From: a virus
DNA length: 62,710 nucleotides
Virus record (IMG/VR): IMGVR_UViG_3300009285_005054
Coordinates: 1-62,710 of that record
Direction: 5' to 3' (one strand)
Part shown: piece after piece, positions 8,190-19,000 of the stretch
Layout: every line of letters begins with the position of its first letter
Position numbering within the stretch: position 1 is the first letter of the stretch
Program-made: the position numbers and the translations under genes
The notes under the pieces: generated by a model
What the model saw: the letters and a program-made list of their open reading frames with translations, nothing else
Databases searched by the model: none
What the model was told of the DNA's origin: nothing

Positions 8190-9202
8190 AGCGTAAAGTC
8201 ATCATGTCCGGCGGAAACCAGGGGTTTGTTCCCATCGGCTCGTACACTCTTCATGGTGTCGTCATGGGCTTTGAGCACCTCTGGCATACCTTCGATATAT
8301 CTATCTGGGAAGGGATGTACATACAACGGGAAGAGGTTTTCAGGAATCCCGCCATCCTAGACGGTGTGGACTTGTGGCTTCTCGCCACAGAGACCTCATT
8401 TCCTCACGATCCGGCAGTCTTGGCGGCTATCGACTACGCCCAGGCCCGTGGTACCAAGGTGATGGCAGAGCCGAATGGTGGGCATGGAAACAACCTCATG
8501 GGTATCAAGCAGTCACTCGTTGACTTCTGGAAGAAGTTCGACGCCATCGAGATTGGGATCAACGATCCCGAGGCGGTGGAGGCCTTCGAGACTATCACTG
8601 GGAAGCCATGCCTGGGACAGATGCCGCCGTACGTCGAGGAATACTTCGATCACATGGTGCGGTTGGCGGACAACTTCTCTGATATGACTTTGCCAGAGGA
8701 CATCGGAGAACGATTCGTCGTCCCGCACGCGTTGGACCCGCGCAGTTGGGTCACGGCCCAAGTAGCGATGATGTTTGGGATCAAGCTGCACGTTACGGTG
8801 TTCGATTCGCAGGTGCCTGGTTGGATCAACGCGTTGGAAGAGCCAACCGGGAACCTCATCATGCTTGACCCGTCCATCCGAAATCACGCGGCGTGGCTGC
8901 ATGTGCTGCGGCGCTCCGCGGGGATCTTCTTCCTCACGACACAGCCTTCGCATGGACGGAGCATTCCATACGCGACAACTGTTGGTGTACCGTCGTTGTG
9001 CTGCCGTCACGGATGGCAGGTCGAGCTCTACCCGGAGCTGGTTCTGCCGCCAGAGTTCAATGCAGGGGTTGATTGGAAAGCGAAGGTGCGTCTTGCTGAG
9101 AGCTTGATCCCTAGAGGTCAAGAAGCGCTTCGGAGGTACACGCCAGCGTACTGCCAGGACAGAATTGAAACGTGGTTCGACGCGCACGGGTGGTTCCGGT
9201 AA
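8186..9202 (+). CDS. Glycosyltransferase-like protein (GT-B type)
   Basis: The protein has 338 residues and a GTG start overlapping the previous stop by 4 bp (GTGA). The early SGGNQGFVPIGSYTLHG and the second-half RRSAGIFFLTTQPSHGRSIPYA, then GVPSLCC, resemble a GT-B donor domain: a residue chain marking a 'spot in the queue', followed by G-V-P. It lacks a clear E-x7-E motif, so activity is uncertain. Its neighbours place it in the sugar cassette. Confidence 0.5.
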   Translation: MKRKVIMSGGNQGFVPIGSYTLHGVVMGFEHLWHTFDISIWEGMYIQREEVFRNPAILDGVDLWLLATETSFPHDPAVLAAIDYAQARGTKVMAEPNGGHGNNLMGIKQSLVDFWKKFDAIEIGINDPEAVEAFETITGKPCLGQMPPYVEEYFDHMVRLADNFSDMTLPEDIGERFVVPHALDPRSWVTAQVAMMFGIKLHVTVFDSQVPGWINALEEPTGNLIMLDPSIRNHAAWLHVLRRSAGIFFLTTQPSHGRSIPYATTVGVPSLCCRHGWQVELYPELVLPPEFNAGVDWKAKVRLAESLIPRGQEALRRYTPAYCQDRIETWFDAHGWFR

Positions 9203-9220
9203 CGTTGAAAGGAATGGCTG

Positions 9221-9463
9221 ATGGCCTGGTACTGTGAGGATTGCCGTGGTGAGCATGGAAGTGAAACGAATCCCTGTATATGCTGTGCCGGTGCATGGGG
9301 AGACGCGTATGCGGCATGGTCCCGAATGAAGGTGTATGGCTCTTACGACGTCCCTCAAGAAGGGGATGGAAAGGAGTATTGGCCGAGAATCCCGGCGCTT
9401 GGTGGTTGGCTAGTAGGTCGCGATCACATTTCTGACTCCAGACCACGCGGGCATTTCGGCTAA
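9221..9463 (+). CDS. Small zinc-ribbon-like protein, 80 aa
   Basis: Cys5, Cys8, Cys19 and Cys22 form a CxxC-x10-CxxC zinc-ribbon pattern, and the rest is aromatic and polar. There is a good AAAGGA upstream. It lies between two glycosyltransferase-like genes. I do not know its function; it could be a small regulator or a structural adaptor for a cassette enzyme. Confidence 0.6.
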   Translation: MAWYCEDCRGEHGSETNPCICCAGAWGDAYAAWSRMKVYGSYDVPQEGDGKEYWPRIPALGGWLVGRDHISDSRPRGHFG

Positions 9464-9468
9464 TCATT

Positions 9469-10983
9469 GTGAACATCGTCTGGGCGGACACCAGTCCACC
9501 GGAGCGACGCTACCCGCGGCATCTTCCTCCGACATGGGTGGCCCCGTTCACGGATGCGCTCGGGTACCTGTACCCAAAGGACCATGCGTACCATGTTTGC
9601 TACGCTGACCTGCCGATGGTCCTGGATCGGTACGATGTCGGATTCGTCCTGCTCCTCATGCAGGACCTCGAAGGTCTTCAAGAGGCGTATCTTCCGATGA
9701 TCGAGAAGGCCAAGGGCATGGGGATTCCCGTCGCGGTGATGGACGGAGACAGCGTCGGATGTCACTTTCAGACCAAAATGGCATCGAGGGCGGCGCAACT
9801 GGAGGTGATGCAGTCGGCCGACGTCGTCTTCATGCAGCATCCTCGAACGCTCTACGGAACCCGGCAGCTCACGAGCACTCCGGTTGTCCACTTTCCGTTC
9901 TTCAACGCAATGGCGGAAGTGCTGCTGCGTGAGGATGTGGGCTCGTGCGAGAGAGACGTAATCAGCACGCCTCTGAACTATGCGTTCTCTCAGGTAGGGG
10001 CGAAGAACGTCGTCATCAACTATCTCGTGATGAGTGCGCTTCGGCGGGAATTCCCGCAGTACCAGTACAAAGTCCTGAGCGGCTCCAAGGAACCCGATCA
10101 CCTAATGGGGCATCTTGGGCTCGGCGACATGGAGTTGCAGGCAGGCAGCGGGGATAAGTACGAGGTCAAGGAGCTTCTGAAGCGATCCAAGCTCTTCATC
10201 AATGTGGACTTCAGCGCCTCCGGCGGCATGACGACAATTGAGGCGAGCGCGGCGGGAACGCCGACGATTTGCCTGCGAGAGACCCCCGCTGGGGATATTC
10301 TGGGGACGACGATCCTATACCGGTACGACGTGGAAGCTGCCGTCGAAGCAGCACGGCGGTTGCTCGTCGATGACGCTGCATGGAGAAGGGCCTCGACAAC
10401 CGCGAGGGAAAAGAGCAAGCTCTTCACGACCTCGGCGGCGCGATGGAACATCGAGTCGGTGTTCACGAGATTGGGACGTCCGATCCCCGTAGGAGGACAG
10501 CAACGTCTCCTTGTCGCAGATGCGAACGGCCAAGCCTTCGCCCTCGATCCAGGCAAGCGCGTGTTGCAAGAGCCGGCGTGCCCAATGGAGGAATTCCTGA
10601 CACTCGTGGATCCCCACGTATGGACAACGACGTATGAGCACGCCGAGTGGTTGATGACGAGTGGGGGGGACTGGCACGGTGCGGGGGACTACCTGGAGTA
10701 CGTAGACGTGTGGCTTCTCCACACGCCTGGGATGGTAGCAAGCCTCAACAAGCAGGACCCGGAACGGGTCTTGAAGTCGGTCAGGTACGCACAGGAACAT
10801 GGGTGTCTGGTCGGAGCGTTCGTGAACGATGTGATTCCAGAATCCTCTCCATGCCCTGATTACGACTATCTCAACCAGTTCGACTTCATCGAGTGGCAGC
10901 ATCCGAGCGTATTGTTCGCAGAGGTGGCGGGCGGGAGCGTTTCGAGACAACACCTGGCTGGGAAAGGGAAGGCGCGTGCCTAA
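9469..10983 (+). CDS. Glycosyltransferase-like protein (GT-B, group 1 type), 504 aa
   Basis: It begins at GTG 9469. The middle has LLKRSKLFINVDFSASGGM, then TTIEASAAGTPTICLRETPAG. This is the usual GT4-type arrangement in which a Glu near E-A-x-A-x-G-x-P binds the donor. The C-terminal ~150 residues form an extra, apparently duplicated Rossmann-like region (YVDVWLLHTPGMV). The sugar and acceptor are unknown. It overlaps the downstream methyltransferase by 8 bp. Confidence 0.6.
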   Translation: MNIVWADTSPPERRYPRHLPPTWVAPFTDALGYLYPKDHAYHVCYADLPMVLDRYDVGFVLLLMQDLEGLQEAYLPMIEKAKGMGIPVAVMDGDSVGCHFQTKMASRAAQLEVMQSADVVFMQHPRTLYGTRQLTSTPVVHFPFFNAMAEVLLREDVGSCERDVISTPLNYAFSQVGAKNVVINYLVMSALRREFPQYQYKVLSGSKEPDHLMGHLGLGDMELQAGSGDKYEVKELLKRSKLFINVDFSASGGMTTIEASAAGTPTICLRETPAGDILGTTILYRYDVEAAVEAARRLLVDDAAWRRASTTAREKSKLFTTSAARWNIESVFTRLGRPIPVGGQQRLLVADANGQAFALDPGKRVLQEPACPMEEFLTLVDPHVWTTTYEHAEWLMTSGGDWHGAGDYLEYVDVWLLHTPGMVASLNKQDPERVLKSVRYAQEHGCLVGAFVNDVIPESSPCPDYDYLNQFDFIEWQHPSVLFAEVAGGSVSRQHLAGKGKARA

Positions 10984-11698
10984 AGATATTCTCGAGGAGC
11001 TGGAGTTCGGGCCTCGAAAGATTCGGCTGTGGTGTCGGAAGGCGTACTCGAACGACGCGGGTGTCTGTGATGAGGTCTGTCTAGGGGACTACTACGACCT
11101 CGAATACTACGCCCCACGGTTGGCGCTGCTCTACCCCGAAGGACGGGAACTCAACGTCCTCGATTTCGGGGCGCATATCGGTTCGTTCAGTGCAATGGTG
11201 CATGACATCTTCCCAGAGGCGAAGATTCGGGCCTACGAGATGCACCCGGACAACATCCCGCTCTTGAAGCGGAATATCGGCAGCTTCGCGGATGTCTATC
11301 ACGCCTGCGTCCATACTCAGAAAAACCTCGTCTTCGCAGACTCGTACCTCAGCGATGTCACAGGCGGCTCTCGTGCGGTTGATGCCACCCGAAGCGCCGA
11401 GATCAACCGCGGCCAGTACTCCGTAAGGGAACTGGAGTGTCCCGTCGTTTCTTTTGACGAGATCGTCGCGGACCTCGACGACGTTGCGCTGGCGAAGTTC
11501 GACATCGAGGGGGCGGAGATCCCACTCTTCCAGTACAGCGAGCAACTCCACAAGGTGCAGTGCTTCGTTGGAGAGTACCATGGGAGAGAGGAATTCCGCG
11601 TCGCATGTCGAGAGGCGTTGGATCGACACTTCGTGCATGTGGGCGTTGCGGAGCACGGCGAGGGCATCCTTGGGAAGTTCGTCGCCTGGAGAATCTAA
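10976..11698 (+). CDS. FkbM-family methyltransferase
   Basis: The 240-residue class I SAM-dependent methyltransferase has motif I VLDFGAHIGSFS (residues 61-72), a motif II acidic residue in YEMHPDN, and the FkbM hallmark KFDIEGAE. FkbM enzymes methylate hydroxyls of glycans and polyketides, so sugar O-methylation fits this cassette. The GTG start overlaps the previous stop. Confidence 0.85.
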   Translation: MPKDILEELEFGPRKIRLWCRKAYSNDAGVCDEVCLGDYYDLEYYAPRLALLYPEGRELNVLDFGAHIGSFSAMVHDIFPEAKIRAYEMHPDNIPLLKRNIGSFADVYHACVHTQKNLVFADSYLSDVTGGSRAVDATRSAEINRGQYSVRELECPVVSFDEIVADLDDVALAKFDIEGAEIPLFQYSEQLHKVQCFVGEYHGREEFRVACREALDRHFVHVGVAEHGEGILGKFVAWRI

Positions 11699-11700
11699 CA

Positions 11701-11889
11701 ATGAGACGGTCGAAGCTGAAGTATCTCGTCAAGAGGTATCTTCACTTCCCTCTCGTTCTCGTGCTAAATGCGGTTCTCAGCGGCATCGACTACCCGGCAA
11801 CCCTCCAGATCCGCCGCTTCTACGGTGGTTCGTGGGAAGCAGTCGAGGACTGTGACACCTACGTCTACGACTACAACGATTACATCTGA
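11701..11889 (+). CDS. Small protein with hydrophobic N-terminal helix, 62 aa
   Basis: It starts at ATG 11701, two bases after the methyltransferase stop. A basic start (RRSKLKYLVKRYLHF) leads into a hydrophobic stretch (PLVLVLNAVLSG), then a Tyr/Asp-rich C-terminus. It could be peripheral to the membrane. It closes the glycan cassette just before the head-tail adaptor gene. Confidence 0.5.
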   Translation: MRRSKLKYLVKRYLHFPLVLVLNAVLSGIDYPATLQIRRFYGGSWEAVEDCDTYVYDYNDYI

Positions 11890-11897
11890 GGTCGAAG

Positions 11898-12578
11898 ATG
11901 GGCTTCCTGACACTCCTTGACATCCGAACATCCGTCCGAGACGACCTCGGGGAGCCCATCAGCCTGGAGAGCACGGATGCGACCTTCTGGACGAAGGAAG
12001 AGTTGAACCGTCGGATCAATCGGGAACTCCGGGACTTCAGCTTCAAGGCGCACTGCGTCGAGAAGACATGGGAGATGCCCACGGTGGACGGCACGCAGGC
12101 ATACGTCATCCCGAAGACGGCGTTGACGGATGGAATCGTCTATGTCGAATACCGAGAGTCCGACGACACCGTTCACCCACTCGACTACACAGACCACCGA
12201 ATCCTCCGGGGATGGGGCATTGACGACAACGGCACCCCACGCTACTGGACCATTTGGAGATGTTGCATCTACCTCTGGCCCATCCCAGACGCAGCAGAGT
12301 CTCTACGTGTTCGTGGTTTTGCGGTGGCTGAGCCTTTGGTGGACGATACGGACGGGCTTGAACTGCCCGACGAGGCCGCAAACGGGATCATTCATGGTGT
12401 GGTCTACTGGGCGATGGTCAAGGACCAGAACCCGGAGAGGATGGATCACCTCGCCGCACGCAACGCCGCCATCGACGACGTGAACCTCGCGTTCCGAATG
12501 CGCCAGCGGCAAACGCCCCATCGGATACAGTCGGATGCAGAGTTCCGTCCACCGGAACGGTTCCTCTGGAAAGAGTAA
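11898..12578 (+). CDS. Putative head-tail connector / adaptor protein
   Basis: The 226-residue protein has an N-terminus (LLDIRTSVRDDLGEP ... FWTKEELNRRINRELRDFS) resembling podoviral adaptor proteins that bind below the portal. The middle (WRCCIYLWPIPDAAESLRVRG) matches the beta-strand core often seen in that group. It lies between the glycan cassette and the large nozzle-like gene, where a connector is expected. Recognised by pattern and synteny. Confidence 0.6.
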   Translation: MGFLTLLDIRTSVRDDLGEPISLESTDATFWTKEELNRRINRELRDFSFKAHCVEKTWEMPTVDGTQAYVIPKTALTDGIVYVEYRESDDTVHPLDYTDHRILRGWGIDDNGTPRYWTIWRCCIYLWPIPDAAESLRVRGFAVAEPLVDDTDGLELPDEAANGIIHGVVYWAMVKDQNPERMDHLAARNAAIDDVNLAFRMRQRQTPHRIQSDAEFRPPERFLWKE

Positions 12579-14792
12579 ATGCGCCAGAACACCCAGTGGG
12601 AGATGGACCGATTCTCGTTGGGGCTCCACCTTGAGCCGGGCTTCAACAATGCGGACCGCTACACGCTTGAAGAGGCCGTCAACGTGGAGATCTCAGAGGA
12701 TGGGTCGGTTGTTCCTCGAAAAGGGTGCCGACGCATCATGCACTCGTGGACGATCACGTCGGCCAACGAAATGCTCGTTGCGGACATTGACGGAATCCAG
12801 ACGATTCTCCTGAGTGAGATCAACCCAACCTTCGGCAGCGTTGGAAAGTACGGTGTCGGAGTTCATGCTCTGGTGGGCGGCACCATCGTCAACACCGGCG
12901 GCACCGTGGGCTCAGGACTTCTTTCGTACAAACGTGGCACGGGGACATGGAACATCGAGTCGGGGCCTGGCTGGCGGTTCCTACGCTATCGGAACAAGGC
13001 GTACATCACCAGCGGGGATCCTCGGTATGCCGATATGGGGGCCACGAAGCCCATTATGATCGGTGGGATGTACCGCTGGTCATGGTTCCGAAGCGACTCT
13101 GTAAGCGGGCGGTTGGCAGACGATTGGGGCCCGGACGGCATTCAACGTTTACTCGATGCAGACGCGACGTTGGACGCGCCGACCATGCGGGCAGTTCCTT
13201 CGGAGCTTGCGGCACTCTACTCACACAGACGAATCCCTCAGATCATTCTCGATGCGGGAGCACGCCACCTTCGCCGGACAATGCTCCCTCGCCACTGGGA
13301 GGAGCCAGTATCCGCAGTCACGTTGTCGTCGCCTGGAGGGACCCCCGGACTGGTCAAAGGGAAGTACTTCTATGCGATCACCTACGTTCGTCTAGACTCC
13401 CTTGGAGAGTCGGAGTCCTACTGGTTGGACGTGACGATCCCGGAGGACTCCTCTGAAACAGACGCGAGGAACTACTCCGCGCAGATCGTGGACATCCCTA
13501 CGCACCCGGACTCGACGGTGGACCTCGTGCGCATCTATCGGAACGTGAGCCCTGAGTCTACCAGTATGAGGATCTTGGCAGAGTTTCCAAATGGCACCGC
13601 GTCCTACACGGACAACGGCAAGGAACTCGCCGCCGACGAACCTCTGTTCGAGTACAGCCCCCCGCCGGCGGCGCATGTGATACATGCGCATAACGGGCGC
13701 ATCTTCGTAGCAGGGACAACGACCTCCGGCCTTGCGGTCTTCTGGTCAGCCAAGGGGGAACCGGAGAACTTCGATCTTGGTAGAGACTTCATGGTGCTCG
13801 ACGCGCAGCTTGGCGTTCGGGCGGAGGCGATGGGGTCCACCGGCGTCGAGGCGACGACGGAAGATTACAGCGGCTCTTTGCTCCTCTTCACGCCGACGAG
13901 CGTGAGTGTGCTGCATGGAGATCCTCCGGACGTCGTCCACCAGGTCCTCTCGAACGAAGTCGGCTGTGTTGCCTACCGAACGGTTCGGTCCTTCGAGGGG
14001 AGGTGCTTTTGGCTTGCGAAGGATGGCGTCTACGCGAGTGATGGGAAGAACCTCGTGCGCATCTCCGAGCCGAGTGTGTGGAGCAAGGGCAACATCGCGC
14101 CGCGCATCAAGGGGGTGCCGGCGACCACGCTCAAAGACGCCTGTGCGGAAGTCTCTGAGGCAAAGTACTGGCTCGCTCTCCAAGACTCCCGTGGCATCAA
14201 GACGGTCTACGTATTCGACATCATCAAGGGCCTCTGGACGGAGCACGACTACCCGTTTGACATCGTGGCGTTCAGCAACTACCGCACCAAGCAAGGCGAC
14301 TACCTACTCTACGCACTCTCCTCCGGGGCCAAGGGGTTCCTGCTCAACGTCGGGGATCGAGACGAGGATGAGAATGGGACGACGACGAACATCACCATTC
14401 GAGCGCGGCTCAACGCGAACTGGTTTGGCAACAAGGCGCAGTTGAAGCACTTCCGGCTGGTGCATCTCGGGGTGCAGCGGAACACTGCCTTCACGTTGAA
14501 GACGTTCGTCGACAACGCGGGGTTACAAGAGTTCAGGACTACCGGCTCGCCGAAGCTATCCTACGCCCAGACGCAGAAGAGCGAGACGACGTGGGGAAGT
14601 GGATGGAAGTGGGATGATGGCACGACATGGGTGGATCGAGGAGTTCAAAGGACTCTCACGGTTCCTCTGGATATACTGCATCAAGGACGCAATCTCCGCT
14701 TGGAAATCCAAGCGACGAACTACTTGAAGCTGAACAGCCTGAACGTGGAGTTCCGGCGTGGGCGGCAGGGCGCGCTTCCAGGGCAGGGGTAA
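12579..14792 (+). CDS. Putative tail nozzle / beta-propeller stabilisation protein
   Basis: The 737-residue protein begins one base after the adaptor stop. Its N-terminus (EPGFNNADRYTLEEAVNV, then VPRKGCRR) resembles podoviral tail tube/nozzle proteins, which list a 'collection of N and G, R-x-G' strand near the start. Repeated W/F-G and DG-x-Y elements (HNGRIFVAG, VFWSAKGEPENFD, WLAKDGVYASDGK, LWTEHDYPF) suggest propeller blades. It would form the distal tail channel. It could alternatively be a gp10-like plug protein. Confidence 0.6.
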   Translation: MRQNTQWEMDRFSLGLHLEPGFNNADRYTLEEAVNVEISEDGSVVPRKGCRRIMHSWTITSANEMLVADIDGIQTILLSEINPTFGSVGKYGVGVHALVGGTIVNTGGTVGSGLLSYKRGTGTWNIESGPGWRFLRYRNKAYITSGDPRYADMGATKPIMIGGMYRWSWFRSDSVSGRLADDWGPDGIQRLLDADATLDAPTMRAVPSELAALYSHRRIPQIILDAGARHLRRTMLPRHWEEPVSAVTLSSPGGTPGLVKGKYFYAITYVRLDSLGESESYWLDVTIPEDSSETDARNYSAQIVDIPTHPDSTVDLVRIYRNVSPESTSMRILAEFPNGTASYTDNGKELAADEPLFEYSPPPAAHVIHAHNGRIFVAGTTTSGLAVFWSAKGEPENFDLGRDFMVLDAQLGVRAEAMGSTGVEATTEDYSGSLLLFTPTSVSVLHGDPPDVVHQVLSNEVGCVAYRTVRSFEGRCFWLAKDGVYASDGKNLVRISEPSVWSKGNIAPRIKGVPATTLKDACAEVSEAKYWLALQDSRGIKTVYVFDIIKGLWTEHDYPFDIVAFSNYRTKQGDYLLYALSSGAKGFLLNVGDRDEDENGTTTNITIRARLNANWFGNKAQLKHFRLVHLGVQRNTAFTLKTFVDNAGLQEFRTTGSPKLSYAQTQKSETTWGSGWKWDDGTTWVDRGVQRTLTVPLDILHQGRNLRLEIQATNYLKLNSLNVEFRRGRQGALPGQG

Positions 14793-14795
14793 GAC

Positions 14796-15377
14796 ATGGC
14801 ACAGGTCACGCTTCCCAACACGATTTCGGCGGGGAATGCCGCAACGGCGGCCGAGGTTCAGGAGAACTTCGAGGCGGTGCGTGACGGCATCAACGCCATC
14901 GACTCGACTCAGCTTGCCGCGGGTTCCGTGACGGCGGCGGCGATTGCCGACCTCGCAGTGACCACTGCCAAGCTCGCTGCAAATGCCGTGACCGCAGCGA
15001 AGATCGATGCGGGTGCGGTGGGGGCGTCGGAGATCGCGGACGATGTTGTCAACCGGAGCCACATCGACGAGACCTCGATGCAGGTGATGCACTATATCTG
15101 TGTCGATGAAACTATACCTAATGCTGTAACCACGGATATCGAGTTGTCGGGGTTCGATAAATCAGATCTAACGAAGTTTCCTGTTATTCAGATTTGGTAC
15201 TACGACACGACTGCTACGGAGTGGCGTCCCCTAATGTCTGGTGGAGGGGCCCCATCGGCTGGTATGCCGACATTCGTTTGCTTGTGGGTTGGGACAGACT
15301 TCGTAGTGCGCCTCAATCAGACCACTACCGCTAACCTAGATATCCGAGTTGCCGCCATCGGCTTGAAGGCTGCTTAA
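14796..15377 (+). CDS. Tail fibre-like virion protein, 193 aa
   Basis: The first half is a regular Ala/Thr repeat (LAVTTAKLAANAVTAAKID) of the kind found in phage fibres. The C-terminal ~95 residues are non-repetitive and encoded by AT-richer DNA (about 15090-15360), pointing to a swapped tip domain. It lies between the nozzle and internal virion genes. Confidence 0.6.
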   Translation: MAQVTLPNTISAGNAATAAEVQENFEAVRDGINAIDSTQLAAGSVTAAAIADLAVTTAKLAANAVTAAKIDAGAVGASEIADDVVNRSHIDETSMQVMHYICVDETIPNAVTTDIELSGFDKSDLTKFPVIQIWYYDTTATEWRPLMSGGGAPSAGMPTFVCLWVGTDFVVRLNQTTTANLDIRVAAIGLKAA

Positions 15378-15378
15378 A

Positions 15379-16011
15379 ATGCCAATCCCCGCTGCCATAC
15401 CTATTGGGCTTGCCGCTCTCAATGTAGGTGTGGGTCTATACGGCCTTCTCAAAGGCGACCCGTACAAACGCACCTACAAGGAAGCGGGAGCGACGGCGGC
15501 GCGTCTCGAACAGGCGATGGCACATTCCGTCATGCGTCGGCTCGGGGGCGAACTGGACCCCATGGCACGGGCGGAACTCCAGCGCGCCCTCGAAAGCGAG
15601 CGCTCCACGCAGCAGGCGACGGAACGTCAGATCGAACGCGGCATCACCCGACGTGGCCTCCGCGGGTCCGGGCTCTTCGACGCCTCTCAGATGCGCACAC
15701 GGAGAGAGTTCATCCAGCGGCAGGCGGCATTGCGTGCGGGTGTGGAGACTCGGTCGAGGGCGGCCGCGGAAGGCGCGGCAATGGGAATCGCGCAGCAACA
15801 GCGGAATGTGGAGACGCAGTTCAGAACTCTGGCGCTGGCACGGCAGCAAATGTACCTCAACCTGATCGGCGCAGGCGCGAAGCTCTACCAGTCGAATCAG
15901 GAGTTTGAGCAGTTCTCGAAGCTGCTTGGCGAGGAGCAGCCGATTGTACCCCGGTACGGGGAGCCGGAATGGCTGACACCACCAAGACGGGATATTTACC
16001 GCCAAGGATGA
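15379..16011 (+). CDS. Putative internal virion (ejection) protein, 210 aa
   Basis: A hydrophobic N-terminal segment (AAIPIGLAALNVGVGLYGLL) is followed by a long, charged, Ala/Arg/Gln-rich helical body. This is the form of small ejection proteins that insert into the host envelope. It precedes two much larger internal-type proteins. Its last 43 bp overlap the next gene. Confidence 0.55.
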   Translation: MPIPAAIPIGLAALNVGVGLYGLLKGDPYKRTYKEAGATAARLEQAMAHSVMRRLGGELDPMARAELQRALESERSTQQATERQIERGITRRGLRGSGLFDASQMRTRREFIQRQAALRAGVETRSRAAAEGAAMGIAQQQRNVETQFRTLALARQQMYLNLIGAGAKLYQSNQEFEQFSKLLGEEQPIVPRYGEPEWLTPPRRDIYRQG

Positions 16012-19000
16012 ATAACGCAGACACCATAGCCGGGATTCTCGCCGAGATCGGGAACGCGGTTTCTGAGGGCAACACCAGACGTAAGGATGACCTGGTGCGT
16101 GCGATGCAGATCCGCGTTGCGAAGCAGCAGGAACAAGGTCTCAAGATTCAGAACAGGCGTCTTGCAGCAGAGACGGAATCGTTCTTCCGAATGCTTCCTG
16201 ACGACGAGCGCCGTCAAGCAGCAGAGGCCCACTACAAAACCGTAGCGTTCGCGCAACAGTCGAAGGACCTGGAGCTTCAAGATGAGCTTCTGAAACAAGT
16301 GGAGGTCATGGATCGACTGGGCACGTTGAAGGATCCGAACCTACGTGCCTTCTTGGACAACAGACGTGGTGTTATGGCTGCCCGCCAAGCCGCTGCTACC
16401 GCGGGCGCAACAGAGGCGGGCGCTGCCCTGACCAATGAGCAGGCGACCCAACTTCGTGATGCCAACGCGATTCTCAAAGCAACCCAGGCAGTCCGCATCA
16501 AAACCGCAGAAGCAGTGTCCCGTGGGGAACTCTCTGTTGCAGAGGCGCAGGAACTTGTCCTGACGGACTTGGCAGGACGCATCAAGACGGGCCTGCCAGA
16601 GATCTGGGAGAAGCTGGGGGACCAGGGGCTCAATGAGCAACAGAAGTTCTTGGAGAGGATGTACCGAGGACTCGGAGGGGACATCGAGCGACAAAAATCC
16701 CTAGCAGACATCGGGGCAACCATCGCTGGAACGGAGGCCACTCTTGCTGGAGCAGTGGCCACTCGTGCCGGAGCAGCACTCACCGCCCAAGAGACGCGGG
16801 CAAAGCAGTACGCCAATGACCTCGTTGAGGCCTCACTCGATGATGACGCGACGACCGCTCAGATTCTTGGCGCCATGCGTTTGGACGAAGCGCAGCGAGC
16901 AGAGATGCTTGCCAAGATCGTGCGAAGACGAATTGACGCTGCGGGCCTTGAGGCTCTCCTGACTCCGGAGGAGTTGAAGGTCGTTGAAGACGATGCGATT
17001 TCCAGACTTACCGGATTTAGTGAAGGTGCTGCTCAGGCAAACCAAGTGCTCGGAAACACCGTGCAGTTCTTCACGGGATTTCAGAAGGCTACCGGAGCGT
17101 CTAGGACAGCACGAAATGCAACGACCAAAGCGAAGACTCGTGGCGACATAACAAGTCTATACGACGCAACAAGAACCCCTGGGACCGGGCAGGCCGGGCT
17201 ATTTAGTGGGAGCCCACGAGCGTTTACAACCTGGAATGACGCATGGAACGTTCTTCCCGAGGCGTACTCGACAGGGCAAGATTGGGTTGCTGAGAGTGAT
17301 GCTGCGGGAAGATTCTCAGAGGCGACCTTCTATCGTCAGATCAATGACTCCCAGTTTCACCAGCTTCTGAACAAGATCGAGATCGGTATCCCTGGGGAGG
17401 ACGCGACGACAAGGGCGCGGCAAGGCACAGACCTCATCATCCCGAACGAAATTGCAGACGCCGCTGGGCTGGGTAATGCCATCTCAGGAGATGGCGAACC
17501 TCTCGTAGTTCCTGGAACAGACGGAGAATCCTACAACTTGCCAGGGTATGCCCGCGTGAACGTTGAGGACTTCCAGAGTGCGATGCGTCTTCAGGCTGGT
17601 CAGCGTGACATGATGATGAACGCTGCCGCGGAATTGACCGACGCGGTATCCCAAGGGGCCGCCAATACCGAGATGCTCCAGAACTTCGTCTTCTCTGCCA
17701 TGGAGAACATGCTACAGATCCCTGGCGTCAGCCGAACCGCATACGGAAGAGCGCTGAATGCAATGGTCGGCGCGGCAAAGGGCGCAAGAGAGGCTACATC
17801 AATCCCAGGCGTCTCCGTCACCACCGAGGGTGCCGTGGGCGAGCTCCCGCCTGGAATAGTCCCCGAGGCATCTTATACTCCCGAGGAAGAAGCTGCTGCT
17901 GCTGCACGTAAAACAGAACTGGCCGAAGGTTGGGTCCTGGAAACAAGTGCAACGCAGGTTCTTGATGGGATGACTCATGCGGGAGATGCCTTTGGACAGA
18001 AGGTGCAGAATGCCTGGGGCGGAGAATCAACGGTTGTCGATGCCACCGCCACTGAGTTCGTCGTAAAGGATATCCGAACCGGAGAATCCTACAACATCCT
18101 AAAGAGCGGTGCGAAACTGTATGGCAGTGTTTTAGAGGCGCTCCCCGGCGGAGAGTTCTTCGCCAACATCGCTGCGGGGGTTGGTACCGGGCTTTTCAAC
18201 AAGAGGAAGGTAGCACAGATTCATGCAGAGAATAACGTATTGGCCATAAGAGGTGCCGTTAACTACCAAGAGGCTATTTCAGACGTGCTGTACATGGAGC
18301 CGTCAAGTGTAGAAGACGCCCAGCAGATATTGCTTGACATACTTTGGACAATGCGCAATAAACCCGAGGTAGGGGTTGGCCTATTGATGGGTTCTTCGGA
18401 TCAGTACAAGAATGAGATTGGCCGCTGGAGAATGTACCAACAGACACTAGAAGGTCAAGCGCTGGCGGCTGGTAAGGTGCCGCCCCCAACCGCGGAGCGG
18501 CCTATTGCTCCTAAGATCTTGAACGCGCTGAACAACAGGGCAGCCTTCGGGATCGCCATGAAGGTCAAGCAGATCTTTGCCCCCGGAAGTCCGGAGGGGA
18601 TTCTTCTTGACCGCGTGTTGAGGCTCTCACCTGAGCAACGGTACGAGGATTCGGTGCGACAGGAAGAGCGGGAATCAAGCACCGACCAAGTTGATCTCTC
18701 AGATGTTGGGCCTACCCGAGCCCCAGGGAAAGTCATGCCATCTACTGGTGGGATCTATTCCCCCGGCGAGTACCGTGAGGTCTCCGGGAAACTTCCCCCA
18801 GGCCCCGCAACCAAGGGAGCACGTCGTAGTCTAGTTAACGTCAGCATCGCCGCTCTTGAGGCCAAAAATGCTTGGGTAGATATGCAGGATACAGAAGCGA
18901 TACATCAACGAAACCAAAATCCTGCGGCACTGCGATATGTGCCACGCACAGGCATGAAAAAGGGGGAGGGCGGGTTTGCAAAGTTTGCAACCCCTATGGG

